A DNA stretch of 64,000 nt from Sambucus nigra (lineage: Eukaryota > Streptophyta > Magnoliopsida > Dipsacales > Adoxaceae), in the NCBI GenBank assembly GCA_949130495.1, contig OX422210.1:190883619-190947618 (forward strand), read 5' to 3'. The notes under the pieces are model-generated. The model did not search any database. It was given only the letters and a program-made list of their open reading frames with translations, and was not told the origin of the DNA. Position numbers and translations under genes: made by a program. Shown here one piece after another: positions 13,199-26,132 of this stretch (within the stretch, counting starts at the first letter, position 1; each line of letters begins with the position of its first letter).

Positions 13199-15138
13199 TA
13201 ACTCGCCTTTTACGTATATGTCGTTGTGGGAAAAGCCTGTCAATCAAAAATCCCTTATGGTACCTACAAACACACTAAAATTGTATATTGACAAGTAAGG
13301 GGTCAATCCGTGCTCCTTAATGTGGACAAGAGCAAGTTGAAGACAAAGTATGATTTTTAAAACAATTAAACAGGGATATTTATACTACTAATTATGAACT
13401 AAAATTAATACTACACTAATAAATAAAGAAAATGATAAAGTGAGCTAAATATGCGGAGAAAATACTTATGAGATAATTCAAGGGATTAAACTTCACCACA
13501 TAACTTATTTATCTTTGTTAATTAGTTTGTCTATTTGAAATACCCCAAAACATATATAAATTCACAAATCAACTCTCATTGCAAATGTAAATTTATATGT
13601 AGTCTTTTTAGAAGATTAATATTGAAATTTCACATACTCACGGAAATTAGATTTAAACATTTTCTAATAAATAACCCGCTAGGGAAAATCCAATAAAGTA
13701 TTTTAAATCATAAAAATAAACAATTTTATAGTAGAGAAATTCAAACTACAATACCAGTAAAAAATTGCCTATCTCTAGTTTATCTCTAGTTTAATTAGTG
13801 AATAAACATTAAAATCTGAATTTGCAATTTTCTCTTGAAAATAATTCACCATCTCTCGAGGCGTAAATATAAATTATAAAATTTTAATATTAATATTCAA
13901 AGGGGCATAATAAATAAACAAACCAAAAAAATAAAAATAATTAAGTTAAGGGTTACATCACACCCCTTGAATGGGGTATTTAGCCTCTCATTATGGTATT
14001 ATTTCATATAAAATGTAATAATGACACAATTTGAGGCATACAAAATATAAAATAAAGTGGCAAAAAATATTCGAACCAAGTCTCCTTGAACTCAATAATA
14101 ATTTCTCAAACATCAACAATTAAGAGCACCCACAATTCTGAAATATTACAACACTCCAAAAAATGGCAAAACTCCAAAATTTATCTCACAATAACCTGCC
14201 TCACACTCAACTCACTACAAAAAAAATAATAAAAGAAGAAATAAAAATTTGTACAATACTACACCAAAATTGAGCTCCAAAAATGGAGCCCCTAAACTAA
14301 TAATGTTTCTCTCTGTGTAACTTGTCCTGCCCAAATTTTTCTTCCTATTCTTCTCCCCCTTTTAAAATGAAAAGGGTCTTCTTGGATGAGACATGTGATT
14401 TTTATTTAGGGAAAATTGGCATATGCTTGGGTCTTGTGATATTTGATTTTTGATGGATTGGGAAAGATTTGGACAGACATCTCAGGTATATAGGGTCGAT
14501 TTGACAGGAGAGGGGTAGAAGTCGGGGTTTGGTTTTTACATATTGGGTTTAGGCAGAAGATAAGTGGGGTTCTTTTTTTTTTTTTGGTTTTTGTTTAGTG
14601 CAGGGGTAAAATCGTGTGGCGGTAGTGTGTCAGAAGTAGGGAGTGCAATGGATCTCGGGTTGTTGGGTTGTGGTTTGTTGAACCCGAAGTGGGATCGGGT
14701 TGTTGTTTGGTGGATCCCCGGTTCGAACATGTTGAGCAATGAGTTCGGATGGGATCCGGGTTGGAGGCCTAATGCAACTGGGCCAATGTGGTTCAGGTTT
14801 AAGGAGGTCGGGTCACGGGTTGCTCCTGTCTGGATCGCCCGAAGTGGGTTGGGTCGGAGGGGCATAGGAGTTCTTGGTTTAGGGTCTAACCACGTTAAAA
14901 TGGTTTGAGCATGTATGGGGGCAGCTAGTCATGGGTTCTCGTTTTGGGTTTGGAATTTTGGGGCCAAAATGGGTCTAGTTCAGGTTGGATATAGCGGGTT
15001 CGGGTTGACAGCGAAGGGGGTTGGTTTCCAGGTGGGTTGAATTAAGCTGGGCACCGTCGAAAATGGTGCGCCAGAGCTCGGGTTGTGGATGCCTAGATTT
15101 GGTTCGATTTAGTGGAAGATTCGTGGGTTTATTGGCTT

Positions 15139-15189
<51 letters not shown>

Positions 15190-16078
15190 GGTAGTGCGTA
15201 TATTGTTGGTGGGTTAAGGTTTATTAATGATGGGAGGCGAATCGTGTGATTGAGGAGAGAGATTATGAGGGATGTAGAAGATTATGGGGTAGTGGTACGG
15301 TGTAGATGAGGGGTATGGGTATTAAGGTGTGGTTGAGGGATTGTTTGAGTGTATGTGAGTGTCGGTTAAGGATGTATGTGAGTTGGGTTAATTGTGTCTG
15401 TGTTTAATTTGGACCAAAAAAATAAAATTAAAACTAAAAACATAAATTAATAAAAATAAAAAAATAAAATCTAACTAAAAATGAAATATTAAAACTTAAG
15501 AAAATAAAATCCCAGGCTATTAAAAACTAAAATAATAAAACAAAAGAAATAAAAATGAAAAATCTAATAAAAATGAAAACTAAAGTCCTAAAAAATGTAA
15601 AATCTATTAAAACTAAAAATAAACTCTTAAAAACTAATCTTAATAAAATAAAACAAAATAAAATAAAAAATAAAAAACAAAAAACTAATAAAATTTAAAA
15701 TCAAAATAAAACTACACTAAATAAAAAGAAATAGAAAAATATGTAAATAAATTCTAAAAATCTTAAATAATTCTAAAATAAATCCTAAAAATAAAAACGA
15801 CTTAAACCAAAAATCTATTTTTTTTTAAAAAAGGCATAAACTAAAGACACACGGGCTTCGGGGTAGGTTTAGGAACTGGTTTAGGCTCGGGTAAGGTTAT
15901 GGGACAGGGTATTAGCTACACTCTTGATGAAATTTACCTTGAAATAACACTTTTGGCACCGCAGCTGCAATCAAGCCTGCACAATAAACATTTTCGCACA
16001 TAAGACCCAAATTGTCGAGAATTAGCAACTAAAAATGGTCTATTCAGGGTATAAAATGTACACTTTTGGGTGCTTATC
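13199..16078. mobile_element. Unclassified ~2.9-kb insertion inside the gypsy chromodomain
   Basis: The gypsy frame is interrupted in the chromodomain and resumes on the other side. The flanks acttttga (13191-13198) and aactttga (16079-16086) look like an imperfect 7-8-bp target duplication of one site. The ends, gataa at 13197 and ttatc at 16074, are complementary. The interior has sharply different blocks: a G/T-rich part at about 14450-15400, then an A-rich part almost without G at about 15410-15840. I find no coding domain; the overlapping ORFs near 14536-14908 are compositional. Class unknown; a Mutator- or hAT-like non-autonomous element is possible. Confidence 0.6.
15142..15186. repeat. 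(GA)n microsatellite
   Basis: About 22 uninterrupted GA units inside the G-rich part of the insertion. Confidence 0.95.
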
Positions 16079-19000
16079 AACTTTGACTAGTGGAATTACC
16101 CTGGTCCGTAATATTTGAACTTTATGGTCTAGAATTTCTATCAAATGCTTAATGTAGGTAAGATCTTCCTTAACTTGAAAAGGTTCATAATATATATGTT
16201 GGATCTGGGCCATATTTGTTCAACATTGATACATGAAACACATTATGCACACAAGAGAGTACATGTGGTAGATCTATTTTATATGCAACAAATCCTATCT
16301 TTTCAAGGATTTCAAATGGTCCTATGTATCTTGGGCTCAACTTACCTTTCTTCCCAAATCAGAGTACTCCCTTTGCTAGCAATACGCGCAAGAATGCATG
16401 ATCTCCTCTTTTGAATTCTATGTGCCGGTGTCGATTGTTATCATAACTCTTTCGACAGCTTTGAGCGATTCAAAGTCAATCTTCTATTAATTTCACTTTC
16501 AATTTCGTGTTGTGAATAAATTCTAGTTCCAAATATTTTTTTTTCTCAACTTCTACCCAACATGTAGGAGAATGACACCTTTTACCATAGAGTGCCTCAT
16601 ACGGAGCCATTTGAATAATTTCTTGATAACTATTATTATATGCGAATATCACTAATGGTAAATGATCATCTCAATTCCCCCAAAATCAAATACACATTCC
16701 CTAAGCATATCCTCTAAGGTTTGAATGGTTCTTTCAGATTGTCCATCTATATGAGGATGAAAAGCGGTGTTGAAATTAAATTTTGTTCCCATGGCTGCTT
16801 GTAGGCTTTTCTAAAAAAGAGACACAAGTCTAGGGTTATAATCAGAAACAATTGAAATTGGGGTTCCATGAAGCCTAATAATTTCATGTACATATAACTT
16901 AATGGCAAGAAAATTAATGGATTTATTTAACCTATCAATAATTACCTAAATGGAATCATTACCATTTAAACTCCTTGGTAAGCCTATCACAAAATCCATA
17001 ATAATATGTTCCCATTTACATTCAGGGATAGGTAGAGGTTACAATAATCCTGATAGTTTCTCATATTCAACTTTTACTTATTGACAAACTAAACACTGAG
17101 ATACAAATTCTACTATCTCTCTCTTCATATTATTACACCAAAATACTTCTCGAAGATCCTGATACATCTTTTAATATTCAGGATGAAATGCGAATTTCAA
17201 ATAATGACCTCCCTCTAAAATTTTCCTCTTCAGTTGGGTGTCACATGGAACACACATTCTATTTCCAAATTTTAATATATCATCTCTTATGAAAAATTCA
17301 GTTATCTTTCCTTCCATAATTTCTTCTTTAATCTTCTTTTGTTTTGGGTCGTTGCCATCAACATGGGTTGTACATTTAAGTTTGCAATTATTGCTCCTTT
17401 ATTATAAATACGAGCATTCCATACTTCTGAAATACTTCTACAGATCTTTCGAGTTTCAAATAAGACATGCAAAATTTGGTGTAGTCTTTTTACTTTAAGC
17501 GCCAACTACTACGTTAGGTTTCCCCGGGTGATAATGAATAGTTAAATCATAATCCTTCATAAATTCTAACCACCTCCTTCCTCTCATGTTCAATTATTTT
17601 TGAATAAATATATATTTCAAACTCTTATGATCGGTATAAATCTCACAAGTCTCACCATACAAATAATGTCTCCAAATCTTAAGAGATTGCAGCTACTAAT
17701 TCTAGGTAATGGCTTGGATAATTCTGCTCATGTGGTTTTAATTGTCTCGAGGCATAAGACACTACTTTTTCATTTTTCATAAGCACACATCCCAAACCAT
17801 TTTTTAAAGCATCACTATAAATGCCAATCCCCCTGTCTGGGAGGGAATAGTCAAAATTGCGGTAGTTTATAATCGATTCTTAAGTTCTTTAAAACTATAA
17901 CCAGCTTCCTCAAACCATTAATATTTCACCTTCTTTTGTGTTAACCTAGATAGAGGTTTGGCGATACTAAAATCCTTCAACAAATCTTTGATAATAACCT
18001 GCTAATCGAAGAAAACTACATATCTCAGTCACATTAGTTGGTCTTGGCCAATCTAGTATAGCCTTGATCTTTTGATGGTAAACTAACACTCCCTCTTTGG
18101 ATATGTGATGTCCTAGAAAAGAAATGCCCGACAACCAAAACTCACATTTCTTTAATTTTGCATAGAATTTCTCTTTCCTAAGTATTTGTAATATTATCTC
18201 TAAATGCTTCTCGTGTTCTTCAATACTCTTAGAAAAAATAAGAATGTCATTAACGAAAACAACAGTCCATTGATACCAATATTTCCTAAACACTTTATTC
18301 ATCATATCCATAAAAGCGGCTAGTGCATTAGTTAGTCCAAATGGCATTACAAAAAATTAATTGTGATCATATCTATTACGAAAAGCTAATTTTGAAATAT
18401 TTTCCTTAATATTCAATTGATGATAGCCTGAACTAAGGCCAATCTTATAGAATACTTGTTTGCCTTATAATTTATCAAATAAGTCATCTATACAAGGTAA
18501 GGGGTATTTATTCTAAATGGTTACCATATTTAGTTTACGATAATCTATGCATAGTCTCGTCGTCCAATCCTTCTTTTTAACAAACAACACTAGAGCAACC
18601 CAAGGTGATGTACTTGGTCTAATAAAACCTTTTTCTAAAAGATATTCTAATTGAACTTTTAACTCTCTTAGTTATAAAGGTTTCGCACGATATGGTAGTT
18701 TTGAGATTGGTATAGTTTCAAGAATAAGGTCAATGTTAAATTCTATTTCTCTATTACGAGGTAGACCGGGTAAATCATCGAGAAAAACATCTGTAAATTT
18801 CTTAGTAATAGGAATATCTTATAAGCTAGGCTCTATTGTGTGCAAACTAACATCCCTTCTTAAGAAAATGCTAGTCTTATATTATAGAAAGAATACAAAT
18901 CAGAGGTATGATGCAGTTACTTTAAAACTAAATTTTGGTTGGTGAGGAATTTGGAAAGTACCACTCTTCTCAAAACAATCTACCTTATCATGATATGATG

Positions 19001-20439
19001 CCAACTAGTCCATCACCCAGATGACTTCAAAATCTCTAATGTCTAAAACTATCAAATCAACAAGCAGTTATGACTATAAATATCTATTAGGCAAGCCTTG
19101 TATACTAATTTACCCATCAATAACTCACCCAAAGCAGTAGAAACGTGTATGTTATGATTCAAGAGTTTATTACACGTAAAAATACAAATGAATGGGTGGA
19201 ACTGGGATCTATCAAATCTTGAAAAGGTTGTGCACATGTAGAAAGTGTACCTGACACTACTACTTACAAGCTTGGGTATCAAAAAGTGAAAAAACTCTAA
19301 CTTGTCTGCCTTGATCCTTATTTTCACTTGAAGGATTTATCGGAACCCTTGCTAGGTTTGGGAAGTCTTTTGTCTGATGCCCTCTCTGCCTACATCCAAA
19401 ACAAGCTCCTAAATCCTTGTAAAAAGGTCATCCTCCATGCATCTTTCATCATATGATACATCTTGATAATATAGTGTTTGTTATCAATAGCTCCTCTAGC
19501 ATTGGATGTACTCCTAATTTTTTTCTATTATTTGGGTTCTTCCCTATTCGTTCCCTAAACTTCCTCTTACCGTCTCTAATTCGATTGCACTCGTTGCCAT
19601 CCCTCCCAGCTATCATATCCCCAGTCACGACGTCAATATATGATGTCAACTTTAAGAAGGAAATTGGACTACGAATATTCAAACTTAACCCACGTTCAAA
19701 CTTCTTGGGTTTCAAAACATCCGTTGCCACCAGATGATGTGTAGAACGGGATAACTAAATAAACTTTTCCTTGTATTGACTAAGTGTCATATTCCCTTGC
19801 AATAAACTCGTGAAGTCAGCTGCCATTTCATCTTTCACCATTTCATGAAAATATTTCTCATAAAGGATCATTAAGAAGTCATGCCAACCTATGTAAGTAT
19901 ACCTTTCCTCATGTATTCTCTTAGTTATTCTCCACCAATATTCGTATTTACCTTCTAACATAAATGTTGCAAATGAAACCCATTGTTCATCGGTACACTT
20001 AAGAACATCAATTATATTTTCGATATGCATCACCCAACATTCTACTTTAATGGGGTTAGGAGTACCTTTAAAAGATGGAAGGTTTAACTTCCTGAACTAT
20101 TCAATAGTCCATTTATTTAGCTCAGGATTATTTGTACTCCATTATTCACGAGATTCTCCACAATATTTTGCTTGACTTTCAATCGCCTTGTATTTACCCT
20201 CCAGTCCTTCCATACTCAAATCAGAAGTTCCCATAGTTGCTCTTGTCTTGGTCATTTTCTACAATAATGGACAAATGTAGGATGTACTATACTATATCAA
20301 GATTCCATATTAAAAGAGCAATTATAAATAATATACCACATATGGAGGTTTATCACATAAGTCGAATATTTAATATTTTCTTCTTAAAATCTATAACATT
20401 CAAAACTGATGTTCAGTAGTCTACGGGTTCATAACCTAT

Positions 20440-20451
20440 GCTCTGATACTA
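20440..20451 (-). other. Primer-binding site of the gypsy element
   Basis: The minus strand reads TAGTATCAGAGC, one mismatch from the initiator-Met site, 4 bases inside the LTR boundary at 20456. It shows the element points leftwards. Confidence 0.8.
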
Positions 20452-20455
20452 CCTC

Positions 20456-22738
20456 TGTCACAACCCCGACCCAGTATTATTAGGAAAAGAGTGTCTTGAC
20501 ATGACACCAAGGCAAAAAATATCATCGCTTAAAAATTTTCGACTAAAATATATGTAGCAAAAATACAATCACAAGGTTATGAATCATAAAATATTGAAAG
20601 TGAGGTAATTAGATAAACGGAGCTTTTTAAAGGAATCTTCACTCATATTAAAAATATCAACGAGTTACAACTTAAGACAAAATTTAAAACCTATTATTAA
20701 AGGGCCAAACATGCTCTATCTAATAAAACAAACTTCTACTTAAAGTAACAAAAACATTTTTAAAGGAGAAATCTTCAACGTAGTACTTTTACATTTCCAC
20801 GAGCTTAAGTATTTCTAAAATCCGAATAAAAGTCAATCTCGAGACTTTCCAAGGGATTTTAGAAAATTGATACCTATTCAATTTACAACAGAAGGCATAT
20901 ATATATGAGAGATAGAGATATATATATATATAGAGAGAGGGGAGTTTGTACTAATACATATAAAGTAACAAACATTTTATATTTTTCGAATAAACAAAAT
21001 AGATAAAGCAATTGAGCAATATGTCAATTATTCAGTTTTAGCAGTAGTGTACACTCTAATACTCGACAAATAGTGTTACCAAATGTTTTCACCCAATAAC
21101 ATCACAGACAGAAAATCATGATTTCAGAAACAACGCCTTGTTTAGGGAACACTAGGTAAACCAACTGGGAAGGTACCACCCAAATATTTCCACTAAGTAG
21201 TTAAGGCCAACGTAGTAACAGAGTTTCCATAGGCTGAATCAATAATTTCATAATTCAAATTAGATGTTTATAAATAAATAAATATATAAAAAAATGACGA
21301 AATCGTCGGTATCAGATGAATTTTGAGAATAAAAGAATTTCACAAAATATATATATTTTGCATAATATAATATAATAAAAATGCGCAAGAAATGGCATAG
21401 AGTACTCACCCAAAATAGAGGTTCGAAATTAGAGATATTGAGTCTTCGATTACATGTTAATCTCATAAATATGATAAAGATTTAAGTACATATTCTAAAC
21501 AAAGTTCAATATATATACCATATTTCAATAATAACTTGTTTTTAAAGGATTACTAAAAATCATTTTCTCAATTTTTAAAACTCATTGATCATAATTGAAG
21601 AATTTAGTTCCTAGTTCTTCTTAATTAGTCGATTCCCCATAGAGATGGAGGGTCAAAAGGTCACTCATTAAATACCATCTCATCAAGACAGAATTTCACC
21701 TTGCCTACTTTGGAGTTACTTAAATAGGATTCCATAATAATAATCAATTTCTTTTAAAAAAATCATTTTAAATGCGTATATGTAATTTCAAACAAGTTTA
21801 CATATTTTGAAAATAAAATCAACTTAGATTTCTTCTAAATTTTATGTTTTGATTAATGAAGCCTTTAGTGTATTTTACTAGCATACCTACTTAGTAAATC
21901 TAAAAAATAATAAATTAAAACTATAAAGATGCATTATAACAATTAAGAAGATGGCCTTAAGATGAATATCCCTAATAATTTTAAGAACTTCTTCTCAAAC
22001 TTTCCCACAATTTCTCTCACTATTTCTTTCTACTATTCTCAAGGAATTGGTGTAAGTCTCAAATGATCCTGAAGACCCTATTTATAGTTTTCCAAATATA
22101 TCACGGTGTTGACACGTGTCTAGGTGACCAAGCCTTTATTTTGGTGAGTCAATATCGAGGTGTCGCGTAACGGAGGGGTCTTGCAGTCTTTGTTCACCAA
22201 ACGACGACATATGTTTTAGATTTATCTATATGGATAACCTGTGTTTTATCTTTCTCTATAAATACGACACCTGTAAGGTGGTGGCGGCAAGATAAAGCAC
22301 GAGGTGGAAAGGTATTAAGGGTATAAGTGCCATTTTACATATGGATGTCATTTTATATATAGAGGACATTTTGGTAATTTCATATTATATATTTTTAATA
22401 TTTCTCAAAGGTCCATGAAAATATTTCATATAGGAAAAAGTCTTTTTCAATTTTTATTTTGTTCCTTGGAACTTCCTTTATTAAAACCAAGTCCTTAAAG
22501 TTTCATAAAACTACATTTTCAACCCCGATACTTATCCTTTCACTTAGGATGTGTCATAAAACCTCAATTTGATCAATCTTACAATTAATTCTTCAAATTT
22601 AAAAATGGGTTGTGTTATATTAATAACCTAAAATACCACATATGTAAAAAAATCTATCATTTATAAGATAATAAGTAACACACAATTGTAAAAGCAAAAT
22701 ATATATGAGAATATAAAAGTGGGGTCATTCTTGATTGG
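20456..22738 (-). repeat. 5' LTR of the gypsy element (~2,283 bp)
   Basis: Partner of 10633-13057, with matching blocks along its whole length. The inner end is tgtcacaaccccgacccag on the plus strand. The outer end reads ggggtcattctt where the partner has ggggtcattaca, so the terminus has diverged. A TATA-like CTATAAATAG (minus) lies at 22078-22087, the same place as in the partner. Confidence 0.85.
22078..22087 (-). promoter_or_regulatory. Putative LTR TATA box
   Basis: CTATAAATAG on the minus strand within the 5' LTR, conserved at 12411-12420 in the 3' LTR. A plausible core promoter for the minus-strand transcript; no further evidence. Confidence 0.5.
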
Positions 22739-22778
22739 TTAATCTCTGTTGTGACAATGAATCGAGTATTATGCCTAC

Positions 22779-24392
22779 TATAAAAGTAAAAATTTCCTTT
22801 GTATATAAAAACTCGAGATGATGAGGAAGCGTGAAACGGGATGGTTCAACTTTAAAACAACAACAACAAATTTTAATTTTCTTGAAACAAATTAAAATTA
22901 AACCAAGTGAAGTAAAATTAATCAATTAATATATTCACTTAAACCGATTCATTAATCCAAGTCCTAGAATTTGCCTAAGTCATATTTATCGATATTAGCA
23001 AATTAGGCGAAACCAAATTTTAGCAAATGACTTGAATTAAATAAAATTTACCCAATATTTAATTTAGTCCCAAATTAAATTGAGTGTGATGATTTAAACC
23101 GAATTTTATCTTGAATTATGCTAAGCATGCGTTTTACGTTATTTAGGCAAGATAAAATAAACCAATCACACTACGCCGCGATGTACGAGAAAAAACCCAA
23201 GCCGGGAAATAACCTCGGACGGCCCTAGCCACAAATCCACTAGATACGGAATTAAAAGTACAAGACAGATAGACTTACAACACACGACTCGATTCCTCTC
23301 AAGTCCCGACGCTTCTTCTTGTAGACACCTCTTCCCAGCGGATAACCTTGGACTACCACCGCGGTCTCGGAATCCACCGATGGGACTTTATATGGTCACC
23401 GTCACCCGTACATGGAGCCTTTCTCCAAGTGGGTAGAATCGCAACAAAACTTCTTCTTCTTTGATGGATGTAGAAGCAAACCAAAACTTCTCTTTGAAAC
23501 GGAAGAGATAAACCGGTGCCAAAGTCCAAGCAATTGATATGTATATGAGAACTTGGAATAAACTTATTTGGGTGTAAACACTAGAGTGATGGATATTTTT
23601 CTCTAAAAATTTCACTCAAAACATGAAAATTTTCCTTAAACAAATTTGCTCTCAAACTCTCTCTAAGAGATGAAAATGAATTGGAAAAGTTAAGATGGAA
23701 AATGTTCTTCCCGTACATATTAAAGACTGAAAAAGTTGGTTAAAAACCAAGTGGGGAAGTGGGTGCAAACCTTCCAAAAACTGTTCCCGCCTGGCATCTC
23801 GTTCGAACGACATTTCGTTCGAACGAAATCTCATTCGAACGAGACTTCTAACGACGTTCCAGTTTGAACTCGTTAGAATCTCGTTGGATAGCTCGTTCGA
23901 ATAGAAGGTTCGTTCGAACAAAATATCGAACGACATGTCAGTGGCCTATTATGGGAACTCGTTGGCAGGTTCGTTCGAACGACATTTTCGTTCGAACGAC
24001 AATCTCGTTCGAACGAAAAACCAGAAAGTTTGAGAATTCGATTTTAGCCCAGAAAACTTTATAAACTTATTTTAAAGTTTTATTTAATTCTTTCTGAAAA
24101 TTAAAACACAGTTTTTACAAAACCTAACACCCAATAAACTTTGTTCTAAGCTCCTATATATATATAATTGCATTCATACCTTAGGAGCACGGAACCATAG
24201 TTGATGACGTAGAAACGAGGCACACAAACCGGCATAGTTGATGAAGCTTTATAATCTTTGTCGCTACGTCATCAACAAACACTTCATACGCTTGAGAATA
24301 TTACAATTAAATACTATCCTATGAATAAATGCTTTTGTCCAAAATTGAGCCAAAACTATATATGGACTCAATTGGAAATTTGTGTCGTTACA
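22779..24392 (-). repeat. 3' LTR of the gag-only element (1,614 bp)
   Basis: On the minus strand it begins TGTAACGACACAAATTTCC at 24392 and ends ...CTTTTATA at 22779; the terminal TGTA of the plus strand has become TATA. It pairs with 28092-29733 with roughly 40-45 differences plus a TA-repeat length change. The palindrome cluster is at 23796-24020. Its short ORFs, for example 23388-23615, are shared with the other LTR. Confidence 0.92.
23796..24020. repeat. Palindrome cluster TCGTTCGAACGA in the 3' LTR
   Basis: Repeated dyads of the type tcgttcgaacga with linkers cttctaacga and tcgttagaatctcgtt. Some copies are degraded relative to the 5' LTR, for example ctcattcgaacgag, consistent with CpG decay. 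Confidence 0.88.
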
Positions 24393-24765
24393 AATCTCCC
24401 CCTTTGGCTATTCCGGGACAAAAACCAAACAAAAATCCTAAAGGGCCGTCAAGCTCAACTAGACTCAAAACATAACCCACCCAAACTTGACTCAACCCAA
24501 GGATCAAACGCTTTGCCGTTTAAACAATGCCGCTTTAGAAGAAATCCTGCACACTTAAGCAAACTCATCAAATGCATAGGGAATATCAAAGTATTAAGTG
24601 CAATTGAGTATTAATTACTCCCCCTAAATTAATTCTCCCCTTTATCAAACACATGACCTACTTAGAAAGACGTCTCCCCCTAAGATAAATCTCCCCCAAA
24701 CTAAGATACGATAATAATAGGATTAGATACCATTTCTCCCCCTATCATCATTCTCCCCCTTTTTG
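24393..24765 (-). other. Multiple polypurine tracts
   Basis: The functional tract AAAGGGGGAGATT (minus) abuts the LTR at 24393-24405. Six further CTCCCC(C) runs follow on the plus strand near 24618, 24634, 24673, 24690, 24735 and 24752. Serial polypurine tracts before the 3' LTR are a reported Sirevirus hallmark. Confidence 0.8.
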
Positions 24766-26132
24766 TTCAGGAATAGGCAAAGGATAAAGAACTAATAAAC
24801 ATAAAAGCATGTTGAAGCTTAAAGTGATAAGACATTAAAGCATATGGGCAATAAAAGCAAGGCAAAGACAAACAAATATCATATATATATATACTATAAA
24901 TATACCAATAAGTACTTGCATATATATATATATAGATATAAACACACACATGACACAAAATACAATAAGTTTGCACACTTGTATGGCAAAAATGTGTCAT
25001 ATGGAAATGGAAGTGTTGGGGTGTGAACTAACAACAATTAAATTTAGACCCAAACACTTAATAAACATTCACGGAGTTCTCATTTGATTGCAAACTTCAT
25101 CACATTTAAATATAACCTCATGTGACAATATAAAGATTGAACTCAATGAACAAACATACACAATGTATACAAGCCTAGCATGATGATGATTCTACAAACC
25201 AAATAGAGTCATGACATTAAAGACAACTAGGATAAACGGACATTGCGCAAACCGTTGATATACCATCCAATTCTCCCTCAATAAGCATATATATTCTTTG
25301 TTTTTGAATGAAAATATCAAACAAACATAGGCCTTGGCAATTGTTTTCTTTTTAATGTCAAATATTCTGTTTTTAGGCCTTTGGATCACGTATTTCTTTT
25401 AGATCCAATAAACGGTGGCTTACTATCGCAAAGGATTCAATTCATCCTTTCGGAGCCCTTCCCCGTGCACATTTAGATATATAATATTTTATCTCACAAA
25501 GCTCACGTGCAACGGATTTTGACATGCACTAGTCCTCCTAGGTCATAGATATGTAGATGACTAGATTGGTAGGAGAACACCTCAAAAAGCTCAAATATAA
25601 CATGTGACATTAAGATTTCAAAAGAGCTCGTGCATGTGTGAAAAGAGGCATATAGAAATAGAATCCATTTAAATAACACAAAATCCAACTACTCCATAAA
25701 ATATGGTAAAGAACATTTTAAGGATTGACAATCTAAACCAAAAGTTCTAGCCACGTGGGAGCGTAAACGATGGAATTCAAACACAAGAATATGCCACTTA
25801 AAGTGTCAAACTAAAATACACACAAAAAAATCTTTTTGAGTTTTTAACATTTTTAATCAAAAATAAATATTTACTCAAAAGGACAAACAAAAATCATTTG
25901 TATTTTTCATTAAGCTTAAATGAAATAAATAAAACATAAATGATAAACAAAAATCTTTTTATATTTTTCAATTAATTCAAACACAAAATATAATACAAAA
26001 AGATAAACAAGTCATAAATTCTAGCATGATATGAAATAAGACAATGACTAGAAAATGACAAAACAAGCATACATTTAGCATGTGAATATAGCATGAAGTA
26101 TAAAAAGCTAAAGTATGCAAACACTAACACAT
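24766..26132. other. Non-coding interior of the gag-only element
   Basis: AT-rich DNA between the gag relic and the polypurine tracts, where pol would lie in an autonomous relative. I see no pol motif on either strand. Short ORFs here are AT-rich and featureless. Confidence 0.6.

Larger units (their letters stand above)
13103..20255 (-). pseudogene. Gypsy gag-pol relic (gag-PR-RT-RNase H-INT-chromodomain)
   Basis: The ATG at 20255 starts MTKTRATMGT. Gag continues near 20033-19755 (EYWWRI, DFLMILYEKYF, LSQYKEKF). A zinc knuckle at about 19370-19420 begins CFGCRQRGH, with its last Cys changed to Phe. RT at 18347-17967 has MPFGLTNA, but the active site reads FVND instead of FVDD, and SFLGHHIS follows. 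RNase H follows at about 17950-17520, then integrase at about 17500-16200. The chromodomain is split: its start is left of 16200 and its end, QEATWEREDEIKER, lies at about 13110-13180 before a stop at 13103-13105. Stops and frameshifts are frequent. This is an older relative of the copy-A type. Confidence 0.87.

Noticed and set aside
14536..14908. Overlapping ORFs of more than 100 aa on both strands.
   Set aside because: The region is strongly G/T skewed and few stops arise by composition. Neither translation resembles a folded domain.
23388..23615. A 75-aa ORF, identical to one at 28701-28928, that looks conserved.
   Set aside because: The two copies are simply the two LTRs of one young element, so identity reflects recent duplication and not selection. 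No domain or codon pattern supports a protein.
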